Shown: piece by piece, positions 1 through 7,523 of the stretch
Numbering within the stretch: position 1 is the first letter of the stretch
Layout: every line of letters starts with the position of its first letter
DNA from: SIAJ01 sp036266155
Lineage (GTDB): Bacteria; Planctomycetota; Planctomycetia; Gemmatales; Gemmataceae
DNA: 20,227 bases
Assembly: GCA_036266155.1 (NCBI GenBank)
Contig: DATANR010000156.1
Span: 1 to 20,227 of the forward strand
Reading direction: 5' to 3'
Program-made: the position numbers and the translations under genes
Notes under the pieces: generated by a model
The model's database searches: none
The model's input: the letters and a program-made list of their open reading frames with translations, nothing else
What the model was told of the DNA's origin: nothing

Positions 1-954
1 ATTCGGCTTGACGACGACGTTCTGCGGCTTCGAGTTGTCATTCAACCCCGCGAGCGTATGGCCTTGGCGCGGTGAACGGTAATACGTGAAGATCTGGCCA
101 TAGCACGAGCCCGTCACGGAATGAATGAATGTGCCCATCCAGCCCCACTTGCTTTCGACAAGAACCGGGCCGTTGTCCATCAATGTTCGCACGACGGCCG
201 AATGAAGGATGTTGTTCCCTTGGCGATAAATCACCAAGTCGCCGGGCCGCGGCTCGGAGACGGACACGTACTTGTTGTCGAGTAAGAGCTGGTCGACGTC
301 GTCCGGTGCAACCCAATACTTGCTCGCGGCAAAAACCCATCCATGGCAATTCGTGATCTCCGATGCCGGGCCGGTCCGAATCATGCGCTGGGCGAAGCCG
401 AGGTCGGTGAGGGCATGAAGTTCGACCTCGTTGACCTCCTTGGTCGAACGCACCAGACTCGCGTCCCATAACGGGATATTCCGCCCGGCGTCAGTCGTTG
501 CTTGGCCACTGGTGGCGGGCGTCAACGGCGGCTTCCAGGTCACTTGTTCCATGAACTGGAGGTCGCGGTCAAACGAATCGATGTCGTTTTGTTCGAAGCG
601 AGCGATCGAACCAATCAATAGCGTCCCGCCAATCACGGCGAGAACGGTCGCCTGGATCTCCGGCCGACCTAGGTGCCGAAATACAGCGATGAGAGTGGTC
701 GTGGTGCTTTCGATTCTGCCCGCAACAGCGAGCATCAGGCCAAATAGGCCAACCACCGCTCCCGGAATGAGCGCCGCCGTGGTGTAACCTGCAACCAGGG
801 GCCCGCCGATCGACAGAAGCGAAGTTACTAAAGTGGCCGAAAGTTGAATGGAAAGTGATCGGTAAGACAAAAACAACCGGCACAGCCCGAGGACGATGAG
901 CCCGCCCGCCGTGCTGCAGAGGACAACTAATTCAAGGAGCGACGACTCGGACAT
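1..954 (-). CDS. Membrane protein with C-terminal NlpC/P60-like (papain-fold) domain, C-terminus cut by window edge
   Basis: Reading the minus strand from the ATG at 954 gives 318 codons without a stop, so the 3' end lies outside the window. Residues about 9-29, 37-55, 58-78 and 99-118 are hydrophobic and look like four membrane helices. After a linker comes a soluble part with an NCHGW motif (Cys203), an LHSAV motif (His251) and an ESKWG motif (Glu267), separated by a PRPGDLVIYR segment. Cys, then PGDLV, then His, then a polar residue is the order seen in NlpC/P60 and related cysteine peptidases or amidases, so a membrane-anchored enzyme acting on peptidoglycan or peptide bonds is inferred. 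The ATG is the first possible start: an in-frame TAG lies at 967-969. A GGTGA (959-963) sits 4 bases before it. Reality of the gene is likely; the enzymatic function is unproven. Confidence 0.78.
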   Translation of the reverse strand, partial: MSESSLLELVVLCSTAGGLIVLGLCRLFLSYRSLSIQLSATLVTSLLSIGGPLVAGYTTAALIPGAVVGLFGLMLAVAGRIESTTTTLIAVFRHLGRPEIQATVLAVIGGTLLIGSIARFEQNDIDSFDRDLQFMEQVTWKPPLTPATSGQATTDAGRNIPLWDASLVRSTKEVNEVELHALTDLGFAQRMIRTGPASEITNCHGWVFAASKYWVAPDDVDQLLLDNKYVSVSEPRPGDLVIYRQGNNILHSAVVRTLMDNGPVLVESKWGWMGTFIHSVTGSCYGQIFTYYRSPRQGHTLAGLNDNSKPQNVVVKPN

Positions 955-958
955 TGCG

Positions 959-974
959 TCACCACACTATTATA
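959..974 (-). promoter_or_regulatory. -10 TATAAT and GGTGA SD-like element for the membrane protein gene
   Basis: On the minus strand a perfect TATAAT lies at 974-969, only 14 bases before the ATG at 954, with GGTGA (complementary to the 16S tail) at 963-959. A good -35 is not visible; the best match at normal spacing, TTCGGA at 997-992, is weak. The predicted transcript would have a 5' leader of only about 8 bases. Confidence 0.4.
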
Positions 975-1122
975 CCCAACCACTGGCACGTTCCGAATTG
1001 CCCCGCATGACCGTTGGGACCTACTTTGGCGATTACACTCAACCTTGTAACACGCCGAAGGTGAGAAGGCGGTGAGGCGATTCTGAGAAATTGATGAGAG
1101 CGCCCATCGCAAGGAGCGAGGC

Positions 1123-1440
1123 TTGGACGAGTTTCTGTGTGTAACGGTGCGATCGGATCCGAGTGAGTCCGTCGAGACATTCAATCGCCGGCTAATCGAA
1201 TTCTGGTCCGCGATGATTCGTGGTTGGCCGGAGCAGTATGCCCTCGTCTACGCGGAAACGACGGGCTTTCAGACGTCGGGCGACCGGTTGAGCAGACAAT
1301 ACCTGGTTGCCCGGGAGCTATCCGGGTGGTTGCCGCGCGAACTGGCCGCGGCCGAGATTGCACACGAACCGGTCGACGAGTTGGACACCTATTCCAAATT
1401 CGAAGCAACGACGCCGGAGTGGTTTCAAATTCCACACTGA
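1123..1440 (+). CDS. Small hypothetical protein, TTG start
   Basis: A 105-residue ORF starts with TTG preceded by AAGGAG (1111-1116) at a 6-base spacing, which is the best reason to call it real. No convincing gene occupies the opposite strand over its length; the GT87 gene ends 12 bases beyond its stop, convergently. The protein is soluble, acidic and rich in Trp and Glu (for example LIEFWSAMIRGWPEQYALVY), without signal peptide, membrane segment or a motif I recognise. Its C-terminus ends EWFQIPH. No function can be assigned. Confidence 0.68.
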   Translation: MDEFLCVTVRSDPSESVETFNRRLIEFWSAMIRGWPEQYALVYAETTGFQTSGDRLSRQYLVARELSGWLPRELAAAEIAHEPVDELDTYSKFEATTPEWFQIPH

Positions 1441-1452
1441 CGTGTATTGCAC

Positions 1453-2637
1453 CTATCGGCACGCACGTTCCGCGCGAATACCAATCCAGGCGAGGATGGG
1501 TACGCTGATCTGAATTGCGACTCCCATGCCAAACAAGCGGTGTGTCAGAGCAAGCTGTCCCTTGGTTAACGGCGTCGAGACGAAGAGCGCGATCCATGCG
1601 ACCGCAAACATCCATTTCCAGATCAGCTGTTGATTGGGGCGGGTGTTCCAAAGAATGATCGCCGGCACCACGAGCAGTGCCCATTCATAAATCATGGTGT
1701 GCGGCGACCCCCACAAAGTCGCGAATATCGCCGCCACGAAGATCAACCGATCGTCGCTGTGATGGCGACGCTGGAACCTCCACAGCCAGGCGATTGCCAG
1801 TCCGAGACCGAGCAATCCAACGATTTGTCCGACCCGGCGATTTCCGGTCAGAAGGTCGCCGAAGCCGCGCGGGTTGTGCAGGTTAAAGAACTCAAACGCA
1901 TCGTAGGCGGCGATGTCCGGCAACCGACGAATCCACGTCGCCGTCTCTTGCGGCACTACGAGCCAACTCAGGAAGGCGAGCATGAGCCCGGTCACCATCA
2001 TGCCGATTAGCGCGGGCCAGTAGTGCCGGGCGTCGATCAGCCACCAGACTCCCAAGCCAAGTAGGAGTTGCGGTTTGTAAAGGAGTAAGCCCGCGACGAA
2101 GCCCGCGAGAAAGCGACGTTCGCTTACGATCGAATGATAAGTGAGCGCGAAGATGCCGAGGCTGAGTAATGTGTTCTGTCCGAAGCTGACGGCGGCGAAC
2201 ACCGGGTAGAAACTCAATGACCACGCCAATGGCTTGATGAACTGCCGGCCGTGAACCAGACGCAGACTGGCGGCCAGCACAAGCAATCCAGCCGCGGCCC
2301 ACAACCCGTAAGAGACGGCATATGGCAGTTGAGCCGTGGGCCGGTAGAGCAGGGCGTAGAAGGGCGGATTGCGATATGGGTCGAGGAATTCCTCGCGGCC
2401 AATCAAGTCGTCCTGACGCGTTTGAAACTCGATAAGCGCTGGGTAGTCGAAAAGAGATTCGCCCCGTCCTTCCGTCAGCAGGACTGCAGCCGTGTGAAAG
2501 GCCGAGTGATCGGTGCCAATGACTTGGCCGTTGCAATCCAGATTTCCCGACCCGCACGCCAAACAAACAAGCCAAATGAGCCACAGCGCCGCGCCGGCAA
2601 CGAGTCCGAGCCGCGCGTAGCTATCGGGCAGGGTCAT
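1453..2637 (-). CDS. GT87-family (DUF2029-type) integral membrane glycosyltransferase
   Basis: The 394-residue protein has about ten hydrophobic segments spread over its whole length. After the first helix (about 8-27) comes a periplasmic loop with a GTDHSAFHTA motif. In GT-C fold enzymes of family GT87 an early acidic residue in such a loop is catalytic, so Asp in GTDHSAF is the likely counterpart. The stretch DPYRNPPFYALLYRP is also typical of GT87 proteins. These enzymes transfer a sugar, usually mannose, from a polyprenyl-phosphate donor on the outer face of the membrane; the acceptor here is unknown. The ATG at 2637 overlaps the aroB stop (ATGA, 2634-2637), so translation is probably coupled to aroB. 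There is no independent promoter space, and the functional link with the shikimate pathway is unclear. Confidence 0.88.
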   Translation of the reverse strand: MTLPDSYARLGLVAGAALWLIWLVCLACGSGNLDCNGQVIGTDHSAFHTAAVLLTEGRGESLFDYPALIEFQTRQDDLIGREEFLDPYRNPPFYALLYRPTAQLPYAVSYGLWAAAGLLVLAASLRLVHGRQFIKPLAWSLSFYPVFAAVSFGQNTLLSLGIFALTYHSIVSERRFLAGFVAGLLLYKPQLLLGLGVWWLIDARHYWPALIGMMVTGLMLAFLSWLVVPQETATWIRRLPDIAAYDAFEFFNLHNPRGFGDLLTGNRRVGQIVGLLGLGLAIAWLWRFQRRHHSDDRLIFVAAIFATLWGSPHTMIYEWALLVVPAIILWNTRPNQQLIWKWMFAVAWIALFVSTPLTKGQLALTHRLFGMGVAIQISVPILAWIGIRAERACR

Positions 2638-3707
2638 GGTGAAGCGAGCACCTCACGCAACTCCGACTCCGGTACGTCGTCGAACGCGGCGACGTGCCCG
2701 AGCCGTGTCGGCAAAATGAAACGCATCCGGCCACCAACGTTCTTTTTGTCGCGCCGCATGACAGCGATCAGCGAATCAGCCTCCCACTCGGGGCGCCGTT
2801 CGGTGGGGAGTCCGAACTGTTTCAACAATGCCATCTGACGATCGATGACCTCTCGCGTGACCAAACCACGGCGCTCAGCGAGGCGCAATGCACTGACCAT
2901 CCCGGCCGCGACGGCTTCCCCGTGAAGCCAGCTACCATAGCCGCCGAGCGTCTCGTAGGCGTGAGCGAAGGTGTGCCCGTAGTTGAGCACCAAGCGCAGG
3001 CCGGCCTCTTCACGTTCATCCTGCTCGACAACATCGGCCTTGAGGCGACACGAGCGCGCAACCATGTGCGCTATCGCCCTCGGTTCGCGGCGAACGATCG
3101 CTTCCGTGTTGGCTTCCAGCCATTCAAAAAGGACCGGATCCAGGATAACACCATACTTCACGACTTCGGCGAGCCCGCTGCGATATTCCCGGTCGGGCAA
3201 GGTGTCGAGCAGCGCCGTATCGATCCACACGCACGCGGGCTGATGGAACGCGCCCACGAGGTTCTTGCCTTCGGGCAGATTGACTCCGACCTTGCCGCCG
3301 ACAGAGCTATCGACCATCGCCAGGAGCGTTGTCGGCACCATGACAAGCGGCAGACCGCGATTGTAAGTGGCGGCGACAAAGCCAGTCAGGTCGCCAATCA
3401 CTCCGCCGCCGACTGCGATGAGCGGCGTCTTGCGATCGGCTGAGCGCGCCGCAAGTTCCGAATAAAGTGACGTGACGCACGCCAGCGACTTTGACGCTTC
3501 ACCGGCGGCAACCGCCGTGACCGCGTCGGTGCCAATTGAGCGTGCCAGTCTTTCGCCGTGCGAGCGCGTGTTGGAGTCGGTGACCACGACCGACCGAGCC
3601 GCGCCCGGCAGTCGCTCGCGAACGAACTCCGCGAAATGATCGCCGCTGCCGGTTCCGATGGCAATCTCGTATGACCGAGGACCCAAATTGACGCGCAGCG
3701 TCTGCAT
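2634..3707 (-). CDS. aroB: 3-dehydroquinate synthase
   Basis: This is the second enzyme of the shikimate pathway: it converts 3-deoxy-D-arabino-heptulosonate 7-phosphate to 3-dehydroquinate with loss of phosphate, using NAD and a divalent metal (Zn or Co), in the cytoplasm. The 357-residue length fits the family. Seen motifs are GGGVIGD (about 100-106, NAD binding), DSSVGGKVGVN (133-143), EVVKYG (181-186), NYGHTFAHAYE (His245) and LHGEAVAAGM (His262). Glu181, His245 and His262 match the metal ligands. No strong ribosome-binding site precedes the ATG at 3707. The gene follows the PIG-L deacetylase gene after 48 bases and overlaps the downstream GT87 gene by 4 bases. The protein appears complete and intact. 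Confidence 0.98.
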   Translation of the reverse strand: MQTLRVNLGPRSYEIAIGTGSGDHFAEFVRERLPGAARSVVVTDSNTRSHGERLARSIGTDAVTAVAAGEASKSLACVTSLYSELAARSADRKTPLIAVGGGVIGDLTGFVAATYNRGLPLVMVPTTLLAMVDSSVGGKVGVNLPEGKNLVGAFHQPACVWIDTALLDTLPDREYRSGLAEVVKYGVILDPVLFEWLEANTEAIVRREPRAIAHMVARSCRLKADVVEQDEREEAGLRLVLNYGHTFAHAYETLGGYGSWLHGEAVAAGMVSALRLAERRGLVTREVIDRQMALLKQFGLPTERRPEWEADSLIAVMRRDKKNVGGRMRFILPTRLGHVAAFDDVPESELREVLASP

Positions 3708-3755
3708 GTGGATGGGTTACAGAGTGCCGCCCGATTGGCGAGGCGGTTCGCAACC

Positions 3756-4640
3756 CTACTTGTCGAAGAACGGGAACAGCTTGCGCAGTTCCGCCGCATC
3801 AGGTTGGCGGCCGTACTCGCAAACTTCGAACGCCTCCGCGAATTCCACTTTTGGCCCGTGATCCTTGCCGTAGAAATCGGCAAGCTTGTCCCGAACAAGC
3901 TTGGCTGTGTTCCGGTCGCGGTTCGACAAAGCCTGGCGAACATCTTCGCGCCGTTTGGCCTGCGCTTTGGGCTCCTCGGGGACATCTTGGGGCCCGCCGG
4001 TGGCGCCGCCCTCATAGAACTGCGAGACGATGCGCTCCAGTGCCGCCAATTTCTTCGCCGCCACTTCATCGATTGCGATAGCCACGTCGGCTTTGAAGGG
4101 GTTTGGCTTCTGAAAACGATCCGAGTAATAGAGGAAGACGGGGTTGCGTTTGAGCGGTGCAATCTCAGGCAGCAATTTGGGTACGGCCACCATGTAGGCT
4201 GCATCCTGCACGAGCACGCCGGTGTACCGGTGGTCGGGGTGGTAGTCGTTGGGCCGGTGCGACATGACGATGTCGGCCTTCCATTCGCGGATCAGCCGCG
4301 TGATCGTCTTGCGGTTGGCGAGAGTCGGCTCGAGTTCGCCGTCGTGAATGTCGAGCACTTCCGTTTCGATCCCCAGCATCTTTGCAACGGCTTCGACTTC
4401 GTCCTTGCGTCGTCGCGCCAAGGCGGGTCCCGATTCACGCCAGTGGCCAATGTCCCCATTGGTCACGGAGACGAACTTGACCTTGTGTCCCTTCGCGGCC
4501 CACATCGCCGCAGTGCCGGCAACCTTCAGTTCGCAGTCATCGGGATGAGCGCCGAAGCAGATGATGCGGATCGGCTCGTCGGCGGACGCAGTAAGGCAAC
4601 GTAGGAGAATAAGAGCGGCACACCAGATAAATCGTTGCAT
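3756..4640 (-). CDS. Secreted PIG-L/LmbE-family deacetylase
   Basis: The 294-residue protein starts with a signal peptide (residues 1-20, MQRFIWCAALILLRCLTASA), so it acts outside the cytoplasmic membrane. PIG-L enzymes are zinc-dependent and remove N-acyl groups, typically acetyl from N-acetylglucosamine-containing compounds. The zinc site is visible: AHPDD (His32, Asp35) and HPDH (134-137, His137), with Asp34 as probable general base. The segment RRRKDEVEAVAKMLGI is also typical of the family. The substrate is unknown; the secreted form and the divergent sulfatase suggest work on an extracellular or cell-surface glycan, but that is inference. It is followed by aroB after 48 bases and may share a transcript with it. 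Confidence 0.94.
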   Translation of the reverse strand: MQRFIWCAALILLRCLTASADEPIRIICFGAHPDDCELKVAGTAAMWAAKGHKVKFVSVTNGDIGHWRESGPALARRRKDEVEAVAKMLGIETEVLDIHDGELEPTLANRKTITRLIREWKADIVMSHRPNDYHPDHRYTGVLVQDAAYMVAVPKLLPEIAPLKRNPVFLYYSDRFQKPNPFKADVAIAIDEVAAKKLAALERIVSQFYEGGATGGPQDVPEEPKAQAKRREDVRQALSNRDRNTAKLVRDKLADFYGKDHGPKVEFAEAFEVCEYGRQPDAAELRKLFPFFDK

Positions 4641-4690
4641 CGGTCAGTCTCTTGGGAGTGGGTATTTGCTCGCCGTTGGCGATGCGGGCC

Positions 4691-4698
4691 GTTATACT
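4691..4698. promoter_or_regulatory. Overlapping divergent -10 elements between deacetylase and sulfatase genes
   Basis: The 8 bases GTTATACT contain TATACT reading rightward (4693-4698) and TATAAC reading leftward (4696-4691), each a 5-of-6 match to TATAAT. They lie between genes starting at 4640 (minus) and 4734 (plus), giving plausible leaders of about 44 and 29 bases. No good -35 at 16-18 bases was found on either side; a TTGGCG at 4676-4681 is only 11 bases from the rightward -10. Confidence 0.35.
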
Positions 4699-4733
4699 CC
4701 GCCGATGGCTGGTCCTCTCTCGGAAGCATGACA

Positions 4734-6134
4734 ATGTTCCGTTGGCTTCTGACCTATTGTCTTGCACTTGCGGTGGCCGGAGTCGCTTTCACCGCGGAGC
4801 TACGGCGAAATGTCGTGATCATCCTGGCGGACGATCTTGGCTACGGCGACCTCGGCTGCTTCGGCAACACCAAGTACAAGACACCAAATCTCGATGCGAT
4901 GGCAAAGAGCGGGGCGAAGCTGACGAGCTTCTACACGCCGGTCCCTTTTTGCGCGCCGACGCGGGCAGCGCTGCTGACCGGCCGCTATCCCCCGCGCTGC
5001 GGGCTCACTGGGAACCCCGTTCCGAAGGAAGACCTGGGCGGCGCCAAGAATGCGGACGAGCTGGGCTTGCCGGTCACCGAAGTGACGCTCGCCAACGTGT
5101 TCCACGAGGGCGGCTACGCGACCGGCTGTTTCGGCAAATGGCATCTCGGCCATCAGCCGCAGTTTCGGCCGCTCAAGCGTGGCTTCGATGACTATCTGGG
5201 CGTGCTCTATTCGAATGACATGCATCCGGTCGAGTTGATCGATGGCGATAAGAAGGCGGAGTATCCGATCGATCAAAACACGTTGACGCGCAAATTGACG
5301 GACCGCGCGCTCAAGTTCATCGAGAGCAACAGGGACAAGCCGTTCTTCTTGTACGTGCCCCATGCGATGCCGCATAAGCCGCTCGCTGCATCCGAGCCGT
5401 TCCGTGGTAAGAGCGGCGGCGGATTGTACGGCGACGCGGTGCAAGAACTGGATGCCGGCGTCGGCGAAATCTTGTCCAAGTTGAAGGAGTACAAACTCGA
5501 AGATCGGACCCTCGTGGTTTTTGCCAGCGACAATGGTCCGTGGTACGGCGGCAGTGCCGGTGGCCTGCGCGGAATGAAAGGCACGTCATGGGAAGGCGGG
5601 TTTCGCGTGCCGCTGATTGCCCGTCTGCCGAACGTCATCCCGGCCGGACGCACGAGCGACGAACCGGTGATCATGGCGGATCTTTTTGCCACGGCGATCG
5701 CCTTCGCGGGCCTCAAACCCCCCGCGGATCGCGCGATAGACGGCAAAGACCTGCTGCCACTCATGACGGGAAAGACCGACACCGGCCCGCACGAATATGT
5801 TTTCAGCACTCGTGGCGACCGGGTGGCGACCGTCCGTTCCGGCAAGTGGAAACTTCATGTCCTCGCGCCGGGAGGCAAACAGAGGAACTGGAAACCGGAC
5901 GACCCGTACACCGACCCGCGTGGGCCGGATGGAACGCGAATCATTGCCCCGAAGGAGCAGGCCCATCCGAGCCAAAATCCGGGCGTGCTGACCGGCGTTG
6001 AAGGGAAAGCTGGCATGCTCTTCGATCTGATCGCGGATCGATCGGAGCAAACCGACGTCGCCGCGGCGAACCCGGAAATCGTCAAGCGATTGACGGAAGC
6101 GGCTCAGGAATTCGAATCAGGACTCAAGCGCTGA
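4734..6134 (+). CDS. Secreted Cys-type (FGly) sulfatase
   Basis: The enzyme hydrolyses sulfate esters, probably on a polysaccharide or aryl substrate outside the cytoplasm. The 466-residue product begins with a signal peptide (about 1-20). Family motifs: LADDLGYGDLGC (metal Asp33, Asp34), C-A-P-T-R at 73-77 followed by LLTGRYP, where Cys73 would be converted to formylglycine, GKWHLGH (Lys135, His137), PHAMPHKP (His214 region) and FASDNGPW (Asp266, Asn267 metal ligands). All key residues are present and the length is normal. I chose the ATG at 4734 because GGAAG (4722-4726) is 7 bases upstream; an ATG at 4728 adds two residues but leaves only 1 base of spacing. It is divergent from the PIG-L gene, and the MFS gene follows 9 bases after its stop, suggesting one transcript. 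The specific substrate is unknown. Confidence 0.95.
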   Translation: MFRWLLTYCLALAVAGVAFTAELRRNVVIILADDLGYGDLGCFGNTKYKTPNLDAMAKSGAKLTSFYTPVPFCAPTRAALLTGRYPPRCGLTGNPVPKEDLGGAKNADELGLPVTEVTLANVFHEGGYATGCFGKWHLGHQPQFRPLKRGFDDYLGVLYSNDMHPVELIDGDKKAEYPIDQNTLTRKLTDRALKFIESNRDKPFFLYVPHAMPHKPLAASEPFRGKSGGGLYGDAVQELDAGVGEILSKLKEYKLEDRTLVVFASDNGPWYGGSAGGLRGMKGTSWEGGFRVPLIARLPNVIPAGRTSDEPVIMADLFATAIAFAGLKPPADRAIDGKDLLPLMTGKTDTGPHEYVFSTRGDRVATVRSGKWKLHVLAPGGKQRNWKPDDPYTDPRGPDGTRIIAPKEQAHPSQNPGVLTGVEGKAGMLFDLIADRSEQTDVAAANPEIVKRLTEAAQEFESGLKR

Positions 6135-6143
6135 GGCCATGTC

Positions 6144-7523
6144 ATGGCCTCTGATGGCCTGTCCCAAACGACCGAGACCGACTCCCGCGCCTGGTCCGTG
6201 CGCCGCAAGGTTGCGTGGCGACTATTGCCGTTGATCTTTGTGCTGTATGTCGTGGCATACTTGGACCGAGCCAACCTTAGTTTTGCTCGCCGACAGATGA
6301 TGGCCGATCTCGAATTCTCGAACATCGTCTATGGCTGGGGCGTCGGCATTTTCTTCGTGGGCTATCTGCTTCTCGAAATCCCCGGCGCTCTCCTGGTAGA
6401 ACACTGGAGCGCCCGCAAGTGGTTCACGCGCATTCTGGTGACGTGGGGCGCGTGCTCGATGGGCATGGCGCTGGTGCGCACAGAGAACCAGTTCTACATC
6501 GCGAGGTTCCTCCTTGGGCTCGCTGAGGCCGGGTTCTTTCCCGGCGTGATCGTTTACTTGACGCACTGGTTCCCAAAACGTGAGCGGGCGCGCGCACTCG
6601 CCGGGCTGGTGTTCGGCGTACCGGCGAGCCTGGCGCTCGGCGCTTATACGTCGGGCCAGTTGCTCAGCTTGGATTGGTTCGGCCTCTCGGGCTGGCAATG
6701 GATGTTCTTGTTTGAAGGAGCGCCGGCCATCGGTCTCGGTGTTTTTGTTTGGCTTGTCCTGCCTGATCGACCGCAACACGCGCGTTGGCTGGCGCCGGCT
6801 GAGCGCGATTGGCTGCTTGAACAACTCGCCGCTGAACGCCGGGAGGACGCGGGCGTGGTACCGGCGTCACTCAAGCAAGCGCTAAAAACGCCGACTGTCT
6901 GGCTCCTTGCCTTTGGGATCATGGCGATCAACACGGGCGGCTACGCCCTCGTTTTCTGGCTGCCGATGGCGATTCGCGGGATGCTGGAAGTGGATGGTAA
7001 TTCCGTTGCGGACAAGACTGTGTTGATGTGGACCGGAATCGTATACCTGTGCGGAGTGCTCGGCATCTGGGTTTCGTCGCGGCTATCCGACTGGACCGGC
7101 GAACGCAAGTGGTTCTGCGTTGGCGGCGTTTGGCTGGCAGCGGCAGGTTTGGCGTTAAGCGTGATTCCCGGTCAGCCGTGGGCGATCATGTTTCTCTGGC
7201 TCTGCGTCGCCGGCTTCGGGGCGTTCTTCTGGATCCCGCCGTTCTGGGTGTTGCCGACGGCGACGCTCACGGCATCAGCGGCCGCGGTTGCAGTGGGCGT
7301 CATCAACATGAGCGCCAATCTGGCCGGCTTGTTCGGATCACCGGTAGTGGGCGCCATGAAAGATGCCGGCCTCGACAACTCGGCGTGCTTGCTGTTCCTG
7401 GCCGGCTGCTACGCGATGGGCGGCGGAGTCATTAGCTTGATTGGCGTCGCTCGCAAACCTTTGGAAGCTGCGATTACTCGGAGAAAATGCCTTGCCAATC
7501 GCCCCCGTGAACATCAGTCTTGA
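6144..7523 (+). CDS. MFS transporter, anion:cation symporter (ACS)-like
   Basis: A 459-residue polytopic inner-membrane protein with about twelve hydrophobic segments in two halves joined by a charged loop (about 200-245). The first helix region carries YLDRANLSFARRQM, the pattern of the anion:cation symporter family, whose members import organic anions such as hexuronates, tartrate, phthalate or galactarate with protons. GLAEAGFFPGVIVYLTHWFP followed by KRERARA is the conserved mid-domain block of that family. GAGG (6133-6136 region, TGAGG overlapping the sulfatase stop) gives a ribosome site about 7 bases before the ATG at 6144. The end overlaps the start of the E1 gene by 32 bases. Import of an acidic substrate feeding the E1/E2 enzymes is a reasonable inference; the actual substrate is open. 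Confidence 0.94.
   Translation: MASDGLSQTTETDSRAWSVRRKVAWRLLPLIFVLYVVAYLDRANLSFARRQMMADLEFSNIVYGWGVGIFFVGYLLLEIPGALLVEHWSARKWFTRILVTWGACSMGMALVRTENQFYIARFLLGLAEAGFFPGVIVYLTHWFPKRERARALAGLVFGVPASLALGAYTSGQLLSLDWFGLSGWQWMFLFEGAPAIGLGVFVWLVLPDRPQHARWLAPAERDWLLEQLAAERREDAGVVPASLKQALKTPTVWLLAFGIMAINTGGYALVFWLPMAIRGMLEVDGNSVADKTVLMWTGIVYLCGVLGIWVSSRLSDWTGERKWFCVGGVWLAAAGLALSVIPGQPWAIMFLWLCVAGFGAFFWIPPFWVLPTATLTASAAAVAVGVINMSANLAGLFGSPVVGAMKDAGLDNSACLLFLAGCYAMGGGVISLIGVARKPLEAAITRRKCLANRPREHQS

Noticed and set aside
38..469. Minus-strand ORF of 143 codons
   Set aside because: It is out of frame with the continuous 318-codon frame from 954, which has membrane helices and a Cys/His domain; the shorter frame has a random, Arg/Pro-rich composition.
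3398..4204. Long minus-strand ORF of 268 codons across the aroB start and the deacetylase gene
   Set aside because: Shadow frame of two well-supported genes (aroB and PIG-L deacetylase); its composition is Arg/Ser-rich and matches nothing.
4676..4698. TTGGCG plus TATACT as a complete sigma-70 promoter for the sulfatase gene
   Set aside because: The spacer is only 11 bases; only the -10 element was kept.
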